This document shows positions 37,050-45,887 of a DNA stretch of 64,000 nucleotides, piece by piece; positions within the stretch are counted from its first letter, which is position 1; every line of letters starts with the position of its first letter. The position numbers and the translations under genes are program-made. A model generated the notes under the pieces. It saw only the letters and a list, made by a program, of their open reading frames with translations. It made no database searches and was not told where the DNA came from. Source of the DNA: Candidatus Geothrix odensensis (GTDB lineage Bacteria > Acidobacteriota > Holophagae > Holophagales > Holophagaceae); the NCBI GenBank assembly GCA_016714685.1, contig JADKCH010000001.1, positions 558,001-622,000 of the forward strand, in the 5' to 3' direction.

Positions 37050-38543
37050 CTACAACCGGTTGAACCGGCCCCAGTGTTTCCAAGCATCCGGCTTGTCCTC
37101 GCCTCCAGCGGCGGGCTGCGTGGCGCGGCGCTGTTCCGTCTCGAGCTCGTGCAGCAGGGCCGCGGCCACGGCGAACTGCAGGTCCGGCCCCTGCTCCTTC
37201 CGCTTCCAGAAGGGCTTGTCGAGCATGCCGGTGTGCAGGGCGCCCTCACGGAAGGGACCGTGCTCCATGAGCGCCTCATGGAAGGCGATGTTGTGGCGGA
37301 TGCCCCCGATGCGGTACTCGCCCAGGGCCGCGCGCATGCGCTCGATGGCTTCCAGCCGGGTGGGCCCCCAGGTGCTCAGCTTGCTGATCATGGGGTCGTA
37401 GAACATCGGCACCTCGGCGCCTTCGTAGACGCCGCTGTCGTCACGCACGTTGCGCCCGCTGGGCGTGCGCAGGTAGGTGATCCGCCCGGGGCTCGGCATG
37501 AAGTTCTTGTCTGGATCCTCCGCATAGACGCGGCATTCCATGGCCCAGCCGTTGAGGGGGATCTCCTCCTGAGTCATGGGCAGCTTCTCGCCGCGGGCCA
37601 CCAGGATCTGCCACTTCACCAGGTCCAGGCCCGTGATCCATTCGGTGACGGGATGCTCCACCTGCAGGCGGGTGTTCAACTCCAGGAAATAGAAATTCCG
37701 GTCCGAGTCCGCCAGGAACTCGACGGTGCCCGCACCGACATAGTCCACGGCCTTGGCCACCTTCAGGGCCGCCTCGCCCATGGCCTTGCGCATCTCGGGC
37801 GTCACGTGCGGACTCGGCGCCTCCTCGATCACCTTCTGGTGGCGCCGCTGCACCGAGCATTCCCGTTCGTGCAGGTAGACGTGGTTGCCGTGAGTGTCTC
37901 CGAAAATCTGGATCTCGATGTGGCGGGGCTGGACGATGGCCTTCTCCACGTAGACGCTGTCGTCGCCGAAAGAAGACAGCGCTTCGCCGCGGGCCCGGGC
38001 CAGGGAGGCGGTGAATTCCTCGGCCTTGTGCACGAGCCGCATGCCCTTGCCGCCGCCGCCCATGGCGGCCTTGAGCATCACGGGGAAGCCGATCTTCTGG
38101 GAGGCGGCCAGCAGGGCCTCATCGGCCATGGTCTCCTGGATGCCGGGCACCACGGGACAGCCCGCCTCCAGGGCCACGACCCGGGCGGCGGTCTTGGAGC
38201 CCATGCTCTCGATGGATTCGGGCCGGGGACCGATGAAGGTGATGCCCGCGGCCGCGAAGGCCCGCGCCGCGCCGGCATTCTCGGAGAGGAAGCCATAGCC
38301 CGGATGGACCGCGTCGGCACCGCTGCGCCTGCAGACATCGATGATCTTCTCCACCACCAGGTAGCTCTCCCGGGCCGCGGCGGGCCCGATGCAGTAGGCC
38401 TCGTCCGCCATGCGCACATGCAGGGCCCCGCGGTCGGCCTCCGAGTAGACCGCCACGGTGGGGATGCCCATCTCGCGACAGGTGCGGATCACGCGGATCG
38501 CGATTTCCCCGCGGTTCGCAATCAGGATCTTGGTCACGGGCAT
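37050..38543 (-). CDS. accC: Biotin carboxylase subunit (AccC/PccA-type)
   Basis: 497-aa ATP-grasp enzyme that carboxylates biotin on the carrier protein. Conserved blocks: KILIANRGEIAIRVIR at the N terminus, the glycine-rich ATP loop MGGGGKGMR, HIEIQIFGD, RECSVQRRHQKVIEE and FLELNTRLQVEHPVTE. The last ~50 residues extend beyond the AccC core, as in acyl-CoA carboxylase alpha chains split from their biotinyl domain. GGGAG supports ATG 38543. The first 11 codons and the upstream region lie within a 144-bp tandem repeat. Confidence 0.93.
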   Translation of the reverse strand: MPVTKILIANRGEIAIRVIRTCREMGIPTVAVYSEADRGALHVRMADEAYCIGPAAARESYLVVEKIIDVCRRSGADAVHPGYGFLSENAGAARAFAAAGITFIGPRPESIESMGSKTAARVVALEAGCPVVPGIQETMADEALLAASQKIGFPVMLKAAMGGGGKGMRLVHKAEEFTASLARARGEALSSFGDDSVYVEKAIVQPRHIEIQIFGDTHGNHVYLHERECSVQRRHQKVIEEAPSPHVTPEMRKAMGEAALKVAKAVDYVGAGTVEFLADSDRNFYFLELNTRLQVEHPVTEWITGLDLVKWQILVARGEKLPMTQEEIPLNGWAMECRVYAEDPDKNFMPSPGRITYLRTPSGRNVRDDSGVYEGAEVPMFYDPMISKLSTWGPTRLEAIERMRAALGEYRIGGIRHNIAFHEALMEHGPFREGALHTGMLDKPFWKRKEQGPDLQFAVAAALLHELETEQRRATQPAAGGEDKPDAWKHWGRFNRL

Positions 38544-38833
38544 GGGTTACTCCCTTTCCTTCGCATCAGATCGCTGGCGTGCGCGGGGACCTGACCCCGA
38601 TCGCTCTGCTCCCGCTCCCTCGCTCCGCTCGATCACGGAGGGGTCATCGTCCCCGCGGTTCGCAATCAGGATCTTGGTCACGGGCATGGGTTACTCCCTT
38701 TCCTTCGCATCAGATCGCTGGCGTGCGCGGGGACCTGACCCCGATCGCTCCGCTCCCGCTCCCTCGCTCCGCTCGATCACGGAGGGGTCATCGTCCCCGC
38801 GGTTCGCAATCAGGATCTTGGTCACGGGCATGG
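38511..38833. repeat. 144-bp tandem repeat covering the accC start region
   Basis: Unit 1 is 38511-38654, unit 2 is 38655-38798 (one mismatch seen), and a partial third unit is 38799-38833. Each holds the first 11 codons of the biotin carboxylase gene with its start codon; units 1 and 2 also carry the GGGAG ribosome site. The two extra copies (ATGs at 38687 and 38831, minus strand) read MPVTKILIANRGDDDPSVIE and terminate after 46 codons, each just upstream of the next start. Confidence 0.95.
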
Positions 38834-38859
38834 CTGGACCTCGGATTCGGGCATGATGG

Positions 38860-39309
38860 ATGGCAATGAGTGCCTTCAGACTAGCAAACCCGCTTCTCGT
38901 CATCACCCTCGGCGTCCTGGTGTCCGGATGCGGGCGGAAGGGCGACCCCATCCCCAGGGCCCGGGCCGCGGCCCAGGCCATGGAGGTGAGCCTTGAAGGC
39001 CTCCGCATGGTCCGGCTGGTGCTCCCCTCGGCCGATGTGAAGGGCGGGCCGCTCGTGGGCGTGGAGGTGGTGCGGGTGATCTACCTGCCCCTTGGTCTCA
39101 CCAAGCCCACGCCCGAGGAGGTCTTCAGCCGCGGGGAGGTGGTCCTGGAACGGCGGCGCCCGGACCTGCCCGGCCCCGGCTCGCCCCTCCTCATGGACCT
39201 GAAGTCGCTGCAGCGGCCCCAGGGCTGGATCGTGGTGGTGGCCGTCCGCGTGGGCAATGTCCCCGGCCGCCCCAGCGAGGTTCTGCCCTGGCTGGACCCG
39301 GCGCTTTGA
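38860..39309 (+). CDS. Small lipoprotein with LptM-like N terminus
   Basis: 149 aa with a lipoprotein signal ending in LVSGC; the mature N terminus CGRKGDPIPRARA resembles the CGxKGPL start of LptM (YifL) lipoproteins. The rest is a beta-rich domain of unknown type containing VEVVRVIYLPLGLTK and WIVVVAVRVGNVPGRPSEVLPW, which is reminiscent of a fibronectin III-like fold. It is divergent from the accC-type gene and convergent with coaBC, whose stop is 1 bp away. The start may also be ATG 38866. A role in LPS transport assembly is only a suggestion. Confidence 0.75.
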   Translation: MAMSAFRLANPLLVITLGVLVSGCGRKGDPIPRARAAAQAMEVSLEGLRMVRLVLPSADVKGGPLVGVEVVRVIYLPLGLTKPTPEEVFSRGEVVLERRRPDLPGPGSPLLMDLKSLQRPQGWIVVVAVRVGNVPGRPSEVLPWLDPAL

Positions 39310-39310
39310 A

Positions 39311-40513
39311 TCAGTTCCGCCCAGCCGCGAGGCAGCCGGCCCACCACTGCACCACCGCCTGGGCCAGCTGATCCTTCGGCAATGGCCCCAGGGCCGGGTG
39401 CGATCCCAGGCTGGTCAGGGGGGTGAGCGTGTTGGCCTGCGCCCCGAAGCCGCGCCCAGCCTGGACATCATTGACCAGGACGGCATCCAGCCGCTTCTTC
39501 CTCAGCTTCTCGCCAGCGTACTCCAGGTGCTTCTCGCTCTCGGCGGCGAAGCCGATCACCCACTGGTCCGGTCGCCGGCCCGCGGCCAGGGTGGCCAGGA
39601 TGTCCGGAGTGCGCATGAGAACCAGGGTTTCGGTGCCGTCGGCCTTCTTCACCTTCTCCATGGAGGAAGCCTCGGGCCGCTGGTCCGCCACGGCGGCGGC
39701 GGCCACCAGTCCGTCCGAGCCTGCCCAGCGCGCCTCGCAGGCCTCCAGCATCTGCTGGGCGCTGCGGACCCGCACCGTCTCCACACCCCAGGGCGTGGGC
39801 AGGTCGCCGCCGAGCACCAGCTGTACCCGGGCGCCCACATCGCGGAAGGCCCGTGCCAGCTCGACGCCCATGGCGCCCGTGCTGCGGTTGGTGAGGGTGC
39901 GGACCGGATCCAGGTCCTCCCGGGTGGGCCCGGCGGTGATGAGCACCTGGCGCCCGTTCAAGCTGGCCAACTTGGGGGTGCCGTGGACCTGGATGGCCTC
40001 TGCGATCACGGCCACCTCCGCCAATTTCCCGGCCCCCTCCTCGCCGCAGGCTAGGAGGCCCTCGCCCGGCTCCACCACGGCATGGCCGAAGCTGCGCAGC
40101 CGCTGCAGGTTGGCCTGCACGGCGGGATGTTCCCACATGCCGGTGTTCATGGCCGGGGCCCACAGCACGGGGGCCCGGGTGGCCAGCAGGACCGTGCTGA
40201 GCAGGTCGCTGGCGAGGCCATTGGCGGCCTTGCCCAGGATGTTCGCGGTGGCGGGCACCACCGCCACCAGGTCCGCCCAGCGGGCCAGCTCGATGTGCTC
40301 GACGCTGGGGTTGGCCCGCCACTCGCCCTGGTCCGGGTTGGCGCCGTAGCAGGGCTCCCCCGTCAGGCTCGTGAGGGTCAGCGGCGTGATGAAGCGGGAA
40401 CCGGCCTCGGTCAGGATGCAGCGCACCCGATGGCCCTGGTTGGCCAGCAGCCGGGCCAGTTCGGCGGACTTGTAGGCGGCGATGCCGCCGGTGATGCCCA
40501 GGATGATCTGCAT
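39311..40513 (-). CDS. coaBC: Bifunctional phosphopantothenoylcysteine decarboxylase/synthetase CoaBC
   Basis: 400 aa carrying two steps of coenzyme A synthesis. The N-terminal CoaC flavoprotein domain has GITGGIAAYKSAELARLL, VPATANILGKAANG and the PAMNTGMWEHPAVQ motif. The CoaB domain begins near VLITAGPTREDLDPVR and contains AAAVADQRPE and GFAAES. Order and length match the family. The promoter region upstream contains a 277-bp inverted-repeat element. Confidence 0.96.
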   Translation of the reverse strand: MQIILGITGGIAAYKSAELARLLANQGHRVRCILTEAGSRFITPLTLTSLTGEPCYGANPDQGEWRANPSVEHIELARWADLVAVVPATANILGKAANGLASDLLSTVLLATRAPVLWAPAMNTGMWEHPAVQANLQRLRSFGHAVVEPGEGLLACGEEGAGKLAEVAVIAEAIQVHGTPKLASLNGRQVLITAGPTREDLDPVRTLTNRSTGAMGVELARAFRDVGARVQLVLGGDLPTPWGVETVRVRSAQQMLEACEARWAGSDGLVAAAAVADQRPEASSMEKVKKADGTETLVLMRTPDILATLAAGRRPDQWVIGFAAESEKHLEYAGEKLRKKRLDAVLVNDVQAGRGFGAQANTLTPLTSLGSHPALGPLPKDQLAQAVVQWWAGCLAAGRN

Positions 40514-40541
40514 GAGGTCGACTCCGGGAGCCCATCCTACT

Positions 40542-40818
40542 CTAGGAGCCTATCCAAGTAATTGGAGTGCCCCGCGCGTGCGGCACCGCGCGAGCTAGGC
40601 CAGGAAGGCGAGGTGAGCGTAGCGGGCACTACGCGATCCGAGCCTGACGCCGCATCGCGACGCGCGCCGCCGCACGCCCTCCGGGATGGGCCCAGGCGGG
40701 CGCCCCGCGGCGTCAGGGCCCTTGAACGATGCCACCACATCGCCCGGCGGGCCCTTCCTGGCGGTGCATCCCGCCTGGACCCATCGCGGGGCGCTCGAAT
40801 ACTTGGATAGGCTCCTAG
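40542..40818 (+). mobile_element. 277-bp element with 19-bp perfect inverted ends (copy 1, MITE-like or structured)
   Basis: The ends 40542-40560 and 40800-40818 are perfect inverted repeats beginning with CTAG. No ORF of note is inside. Internal stems are GCGTAG (40617-40622) / CTACGC (40629-40634), TGACGCCGC (40645-40653) / GCGGCGTCA (40707-40715) and CGATG (40727-40731) / CATCG (40738-40742). A homologous element lies at 56211-56486 in reverse orientation. It sits between the divergent coaBC and rpoZ genes. Confidence 0.9.
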
Positions 40819-40831
40819 CCTGCCCGAACCG

Positions 40832-40860
40832 TTGCCGGAACACCTTTCAGATGCTAAGCT
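40832..40860 (+). promoter_or_regulatory. Candidate rpoZ promoter
   Basis: TTGCCG (40832-40837) and TAAGCT (40855-40860) are separated by 17 nt, 20 bp before the rpoZ start, in the short gap after the repeat element. The matches are moderate only. Confidence 0.35.
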
Positions 40861-40879
40861 TCCAGGTTCGGAGTGGCCC

Positions 40880-41164
40880 ATGACCCAGCGCACCATTGTT
40901 CGTGTCCCGGAAGAAATCGCCAACAAGTACCGCTTCGTCGTCATCGCGGGCAAGCGCTGCGAGCAGCTCCAGCGCGGCGCCTTCCCCAAGGTCGAGGTGG
41001 TCGTGCCCGTCAACAAGCATGGCCAGGCCCAGGATGCCCCCAAGCTCGCCTCCTTCTGGGGCCAGGTGGCTGTGGCCGAGGTCGAAGAGAACCGCATCGC
41101 CTTCGAAGAGGCCGAAATCCTCACCATCGAAGACACCACCGTGGTTCCCATTTCCGGTGAATAG
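40880..41164 (+). CDS. rpoZ: RNA polymerase omega subunit
   Basis: 94 aa. Omega helps fold and stabilise the beta' subunit. The segment NKYRFVVIAGKRCEQLQRGAFPKVE corresponds to the conserved omega core (RF-xLV-A-KRA-QL). The C terminus differs from E. coli omega, as is common outside proteobacteria. A clear terminator follows. The product call rests on this one conserved block plus length. Confidence 0.82.
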   Translation: MTQRTIVRVPEEIANKYRFVVIAGKRCEQLQRGAFPKVEVVVPVNKHGQAQDAPKLASFWGQVAVAEVEENRIAFEEAEILTIEDTTVVPISGE

Positions 41165-41184
41165 GCCCGGGCCAGTTCAGGATC

Positions 41185-41208
41185 AGCCCCCGCCCGCGGG
41201 GGCTTTTT
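41185..41208 (+). terminator. Intrinsic terminator of rpoZ
   Basis: AGCCCCCGC (41185-41193) pairs with GCGGGGGCT (41196-41204) and is followed by TTTT (41205-41208), 20 bp after the rpoZ stop. This is a classic rho-independent form. Confidence 0.9.
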
Positions 41209-41275
41209 CCTGGCCTGAGGATATTTCCACGCCCAGTGAATTTATCCCTTGCGCACCGGCCACCCAGGATCAATG

Positions 41276-41293
41276 ATTCAACAAGCGTTGAAT
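41276..41293. promoter_or_regulatory. Palindromic operator candidate for the TetR-type regulator
   Basis: ATTCAAC (41276-41282) and GTTGAAT (41287-41293) form a perfect 7-bp inverted repeat around AAGC, ending 9 bp before the regulator's preferred start. The size and place fit an autoregulatory TetR operator. Confidence 0.6.
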
Positions 41294-41302
41294 TGGATCC
41301 CC

Positions 41303-41986
41303 ATGCCCCTCGCACCTTCCCCCCGTTCCCGCGGGCCCAAACCCACCCGGATCGATCCTGACCAGATCCTGGACGCGGCCCAGGCCGTCTTCGCCCAGGA
41401 CGGACTGAGGGCGGCCAGCCTCAGGGCCATCGCCCGCCATGCGGGCTGTGATCCGGCCCTGATCTACTACCACTTCGACAGCAAGGAGGCGCTCTTTGGG
41501 GCCCTGCTTGGCCGCCGCTTCCCCGGCGTGCTCCGAGAAGTGGAGGAACTCTCGGACGCCGGGGATCTGCGGCCAGCCTCCGAGCGGCTATGGGCCGTGC
41601 TCCTGATCTACCACCGCCACCTGAAGGACGATCCTGGCCTCCGATCCATGATCCGCGGGGAGATCGTCCGCGGCGCCGAGGGCCTCACCCATCTCATCGA
41701 GGAGCAGATCCGGCCCATCACGACCTGCGTCCGGCGGATCGTCGAGCAGGGCATGGCCCGCGGCGAGCTCCGAGCCGACCTGAGCCCGCTGCTGGTGACC
41801 TTCTTCCTCGTGAAGATGCAGCTCGAGATCCTCGATGTCCTGCCCGTGGTGCTGCCCCGCCTCATGGCCCTGCCACCCGACGAGGCCGTCCGGACCGGCA
41901 TGAAGGCCTGGTTCGACCTGTTCTGGCGCGGCATCGCCCTCGATCCTTCCGCCCCCCTGCCTCCCCTGCCCGATCCGGTCGACTGA
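41303..41986 (+). CDS. TetR-family transcriptional regulator
   Basis: 227 aa. The N-terminal helix-turn-helix is IDPDQILDAAQAVFAQDGLRAASLRAIARHAGCDPALIYYHFDSKEALF, diagnostic of TetR regulators; the C-terminal helices form the ligand and dimer domain. ATG 41303 leaves the palindrome at 41276-41293 upstream as a likely operator; an ATG at 41273 is also in frame. It heads the efflux genes that follow after 8 bp and most likely represses them. Confidence 0.9.
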   Translation: MPLAPSPRSRGPKPTRIDPDQILDAAQAVFAQDGLRAASLRAIARHAGCDPALIYYHFDSKEALFGALLGRRFPGVLREVEELSDAGDLRPASERLWAVLLIYHRHLKDDPGLRSMIRGEIVRGAEGLTHLIEEQIRPITTCVRRIVEQGMARGELRADLSPLLVTFFLVKMQLEILDVLPVVLPRLMALPPDEAVRTGMKAWFDLFWRGIALDPSAPLPPLPDPVD

Positions 41987-41994
41987 GGATTCCC

Positions 41995-42945
41995 ATGCGC
42001 CAGCTCCTGCTCCTTCTGCCTATCCTCCTCCTCGGCTGCCGGCGCGACGACCGGCCCCTGCTCAATGGCCGGGTGGAAGCCTATCTCACCGACCTGGGGC
42101 CGCGGGCGGGCGGCCGCCTGGTGGAACTGTCTGTCCGCGAAGGCCAGCGCGTGAAGGCCGGGGACCTGCTGGCCCGGGTTGCCGCCGAGGAGCTGGAGGC
42201 CGCCGTCCAGCGAGACCAGGCCGGCTTCGACAGCGCCGATGCCAAGCGCCTGGAGCTGGACCGGGGCAGCCGCTCGGAGGACATCGCCCAGGGCGAAGCC
42301 CGGGTGCAGGATGCCGCGGCGGCCCTGAGGCTGGCCGAGGACAGCCTGGCCCGGGTGCGGCGCCTCTTCGGCGAGAAGGTGCTGTCCCAGGCGGACCTCG
42401 ACAACGCCCTGGCCAGCCGGGACCGCGCCGCCGCCAATCTGCACCTCCAGTCGAAGGCGCTGACGGAACTCAGGGCCGGAGCCCGCATCGAGCAGCGCCA
42501 GGCGGGCGGCGCCGAGGCCCGGAAGGCGCAGGCCGTGCTCCAGCAGAGTCGCCTTCAGGCAAGCTTCACGGAGGTGCGCGCCCCCTTCGATGGCGTGGTG
42601 ACCCACCGCCTGAGGGAGCCAGGCAGCGTGATCGCGCCAGGCCAGCCGGTGCTCACCCTGGCGCGCCTCGACCAGCTCTGGGTGCGGGTGTACCTGCCCC
42701 AGGCCCTGCAGGGGCAGGTGCGCCTCGGCGCCCCGGTGACGGTGATCACGGCCGACAAGCGACTCCTGGAGGCCACCCTCGACGAGATCGGCTCCGAATC
42801 CGAGTTCACCCCGAAGATGGTGGAGAGCCGGGAAGAGCGCGTGAACCTGGTCTATCCCGCCCGGGTGAACCTGTCCCAGGGCTGGGACAAGGGCCTGGTT
42901 CCCGGCGCGGCGGTGGACGTGCGTCTGGGCGGCCCTTCGCGATGA
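41995..42945 (+). CDS. HlyD-family periplasmic adaptor lipoprotein
   Basis: 316 aa. The signal peptide ends in a lipobox (ILLLGC), so the protein is probably a lipoprotein in the periplasm. It has the biotinyl-lipoyl-like halves (GRLVELSVREGQRVKAGDLLARV and FTEVRAPFDGVVTHRLREPGSVIAPGQPVLTLA) around a long alpha-helical hairpin. It links the inner-membrane ABC exporter to an outer membrane channel, as in the YbhG/YhiI group. The next gene overlaps it by ATGA. Confidence 0.9.
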   Translation: MRQLLLLLPILLLGCRRDDRPLLNGRVEAYLTDLGPRAGGRLVELSVREGQRVKAGDLLARVAAEELEAAVQRDQAGFDSADAKRLELDRGSRSEDIAQGEARVQDAAAALRLAEDSLARVRRLFGEKVLSQADLDNALASRDRAAANLHLQSKALTELRAGARIEQRQAGGAEARKAQAVLQQSRLQASFTEVRAPFDGVVTHRLREPGSVIAPGQPVLTLARLDQLWVRVYLPQALQGQVRLGAPVTVITADKRLLEATLDEIGSESEFTPKMVESREERVNLVYPARVNLSQGWDKGLVPGAAVDVRLGGPSR

Positions 42946-43818
42946 TGCTGCTGGAGGCCCGTGCGCTCAGCTGCCACTTCGGCCCGAAGGTGGCCGTCCA
43001 GGGCCTGGACATCGCCCTGGCGGAAGGTGAGCTGGTGGGCCTCATCGGGCCAGATGGCGCGGGCAAGACGACCACCTTCCGCATGTTCGCCGGCCTGCAG
43101 CGACCCACGGGCGGCGAGCTGCACCGGCACCTGGGCCGGGAGGGCATCAGCTATGTCCCCCAGACCTTCAGCCTCGCTCCGGACCTCACGGTCGAGGAGA
43201 ACCTCCGCTTCCAGGGAGGACTCTACGGCCTGCCGGACCTGGATTCGCGGATGACCAGCCTCCTCGAGTCCGTGGACTTGGCAGCCTTCCGGACCCGGCT
43301 GTCAGGGGCCCTGTCCGGGGGCATGAAGCAGAAGCTGGCCCTCTGCGCGGCCCTGCTCACCCGGCCCCGGCTGCTGCTGCTCGACGAGCCCACCACGGGC
43401 GTCGATCCCGTCAGCCGGCGGGAGTTCTGGGAGCTCATCCACGCGGTCCACGACCAGGGCGTGGCCGTGCTCTTCTCCACGCCCTACATGGACGAGGCCG
43501 AATACGCCCACCGGATGCTGCTGATGAACGAGGGGCGCGTGCTCGAGGAGGGCGACCTGGCCGCCCTGCGCCGGAACCTGCCGGGCCTGGTGTTCCGGCT
43601 GGTGAGCCCCAACCGGCGCGAGGTACAGAAGGCCCTAGCCGCTCTCGCGCCGCTGGACCTGTTCGCGGAGGGCGAGATTCTCCGCGTCCGTTTTCCTGAC
43701 CAGGAGCCCGCGCCACTCCTCGCCCGCCTGGCGGCCCTGCCGGGCGTGGAGCAGGTCCGGCTGGCGGAGGCGAACCTGGAGGATGTGTTTCTGCACGCCC
43801 TCACGGCTGGAGGCGGCC

Positions 43819-43826
<8 letters not shown>
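42942..43826 (+). CDS. ABC transporter ATP-binding protein (first of two)
   Basis: 294 aa. Walker A GPDGAGKTT, signature LSGGMKQKLAL, Walker B LLLLDEPTTGVDP; the H-loop position is unusual (FSTPYMDEAEY, Thr-Pro where His is expected). Together with the following ATPase it resembles the two halves of YbhF, which in E. coli are fused. It powers the exporter encoded by this operon. Confidence 0.92.
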
Positions 43827-44748
<922 letters not shown>

Positions 44749-44756
44749 GGTACGCC

Positions 44757-45884
44757 ATGTGGAACCGCATCAAGGCCCTGGTCTGGAAAGAATTCCTGCA
44801 GCTCCGGCGGGATCGCCTCACCCTCGCCTTCACCCTGGGCATGCCCCTCATGCAGCTCCTCATCTTCGGGCTGGCCATCAACTACGACGTGAAGCACATG
44901 CCCGCCGTGGTCCTGGACGAGTCCCAGAGCCAGGAGAGCCGCAGCTTCGTGGACGGCCTGGTGGCCACCCAGTACTTCGACGTGAAGGCCGAGGTACGCT
45001 CGGAGGTGGAGCTCCGGAAGGCCCTCGACCGCGGCAAGGCCCAGGTCGGCGTCTGGTTCCCCCCGGACTACGCCCGCCGCATCCGCTCCGGCCAGACTGG
45101 CGAAGTGATGATCATCGTGGACGGCTCCAGTCCTACCACTGCCTCCAGCGCCATGGCCACCGCCACGGGGGTGGGGCAGCTCCGGAACACCCAGCTGCTC
45201 TTCGACCGCATGGGCTATGGCGGCGCGGCCAGGCCCGTGATGCCCGTCGAGGTGCGGATCCGGCCCTGGTACAACCCGGACCTGCGCAGCCCCACCTTCA
45301 TCGTGCCGGGCCTGGTGGGCGTCATCCTCTCCATGACCTGCATCATGTTCGCGGCCAATGCCATCGTCCGGGAAAAAGAGCGCGGCACCCTCGACCAGGT
45401 GCTGGTGACGCCCGTGACGCCCCTGGAGCTGTTCGCCGGGAAGGTCATCCCGGTGGTCGTCATGGCCTATGCGCAGATGACGGTCCTCTTCGGCGTGGCC
45501 CACCTCTTCTTCAAGGTCCCGGTGGCGGGTTCCGTCCTCCTGCTCTACGCCATGGCGGGCCTCTTCATCGTCCCCATGCTCGGCATCGGGATCCGCATCT
45601 CCACCATCGCCCAGAGCCAGGGCCAGAGCGCCCAGATGAGCATGCTGACAATCCTGCCCTTCGTCTTCCTCAGCGGCTACATCTTCCCCCGCGAAGGCAT
45701 GCCCCTGCCCTTCTTCCTCATCGGGGAGCTGATGCCGCTGACCCACTTCATCATCATCATCCGGGCCCTGGTGCTGCGCGGCGTGGGTCTCGAGGCCTTC
45801 TGGCCCGAGGTATTGAAGCTGCTGGCCCTCACCGCCCTCATCTGGACCCTCGCCATCCGCAGCATGAAGCGGGCGGAGGCCTGA
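44757..45884 (+). CDS. ABC-2 type transporter permease (YbhR/YbhS-like)
   Basis: 375 aa. One N-terminal helix (LTLAFTLGMPLMQLLIFGLAI), a large periplasmic domain, then about five C-terminal helices, including the ABC-2 signature region IVREKERGTLDQVLVTPVTPLELFAGKVIP. The related E. coli system uses two permeases; here only one is present, so it may work as a homodimer or use a second permease elsewhere. The operon ends here. Confidence 0.92.
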   Translation: MWNRIKALVWKEFLQLRRDRLTLAFTLGMPLMQLLIFGLAINYDVKHMPAVVLDESQSQESRSFVDGLVATQYFDVKAEVRSEVELRKALDRGKAQVGVWFPPDYARRIRSGQTGEVMIIVDGSSPTTASSAMATATGVGQLRNTQLLFDRMGYGGAARPVMPVEVRIRPWYNPDLRSPTFIVPGLVGVILSMTCIMFAANAIVREKERGTLDQVLVTPVTPLELFAGKVIPVVVMAYAQMTVLFGVAHLFFKVPVAGSVLLLYAMAGLFIVPMLGIGIRISTIAQSQGQSAQMSMLTILPFVFLSGYIFPREGMPLPFFLIGELMPLTHFIIIIRALVLRGVGLEAFWPEVLKLLALTALIWTLAIRSMKRAEA

Positions 45885-45887
45885 GCG

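Noticed and set aside
38511..38833. CRISPR or phase-variation repeat
   Set aside because: Only two full 144-bp units plus a partial one, and the unit is a multiple of three placed outside the accC frame, so simple frame switching is not expected.
40562..40799. Small ORFs inside the 277-bp element
   Set aside because: Several short frames are open on both strands because of base composition, but none has a ribosome site or keeps its frame in the homologous element at 56211-56486.
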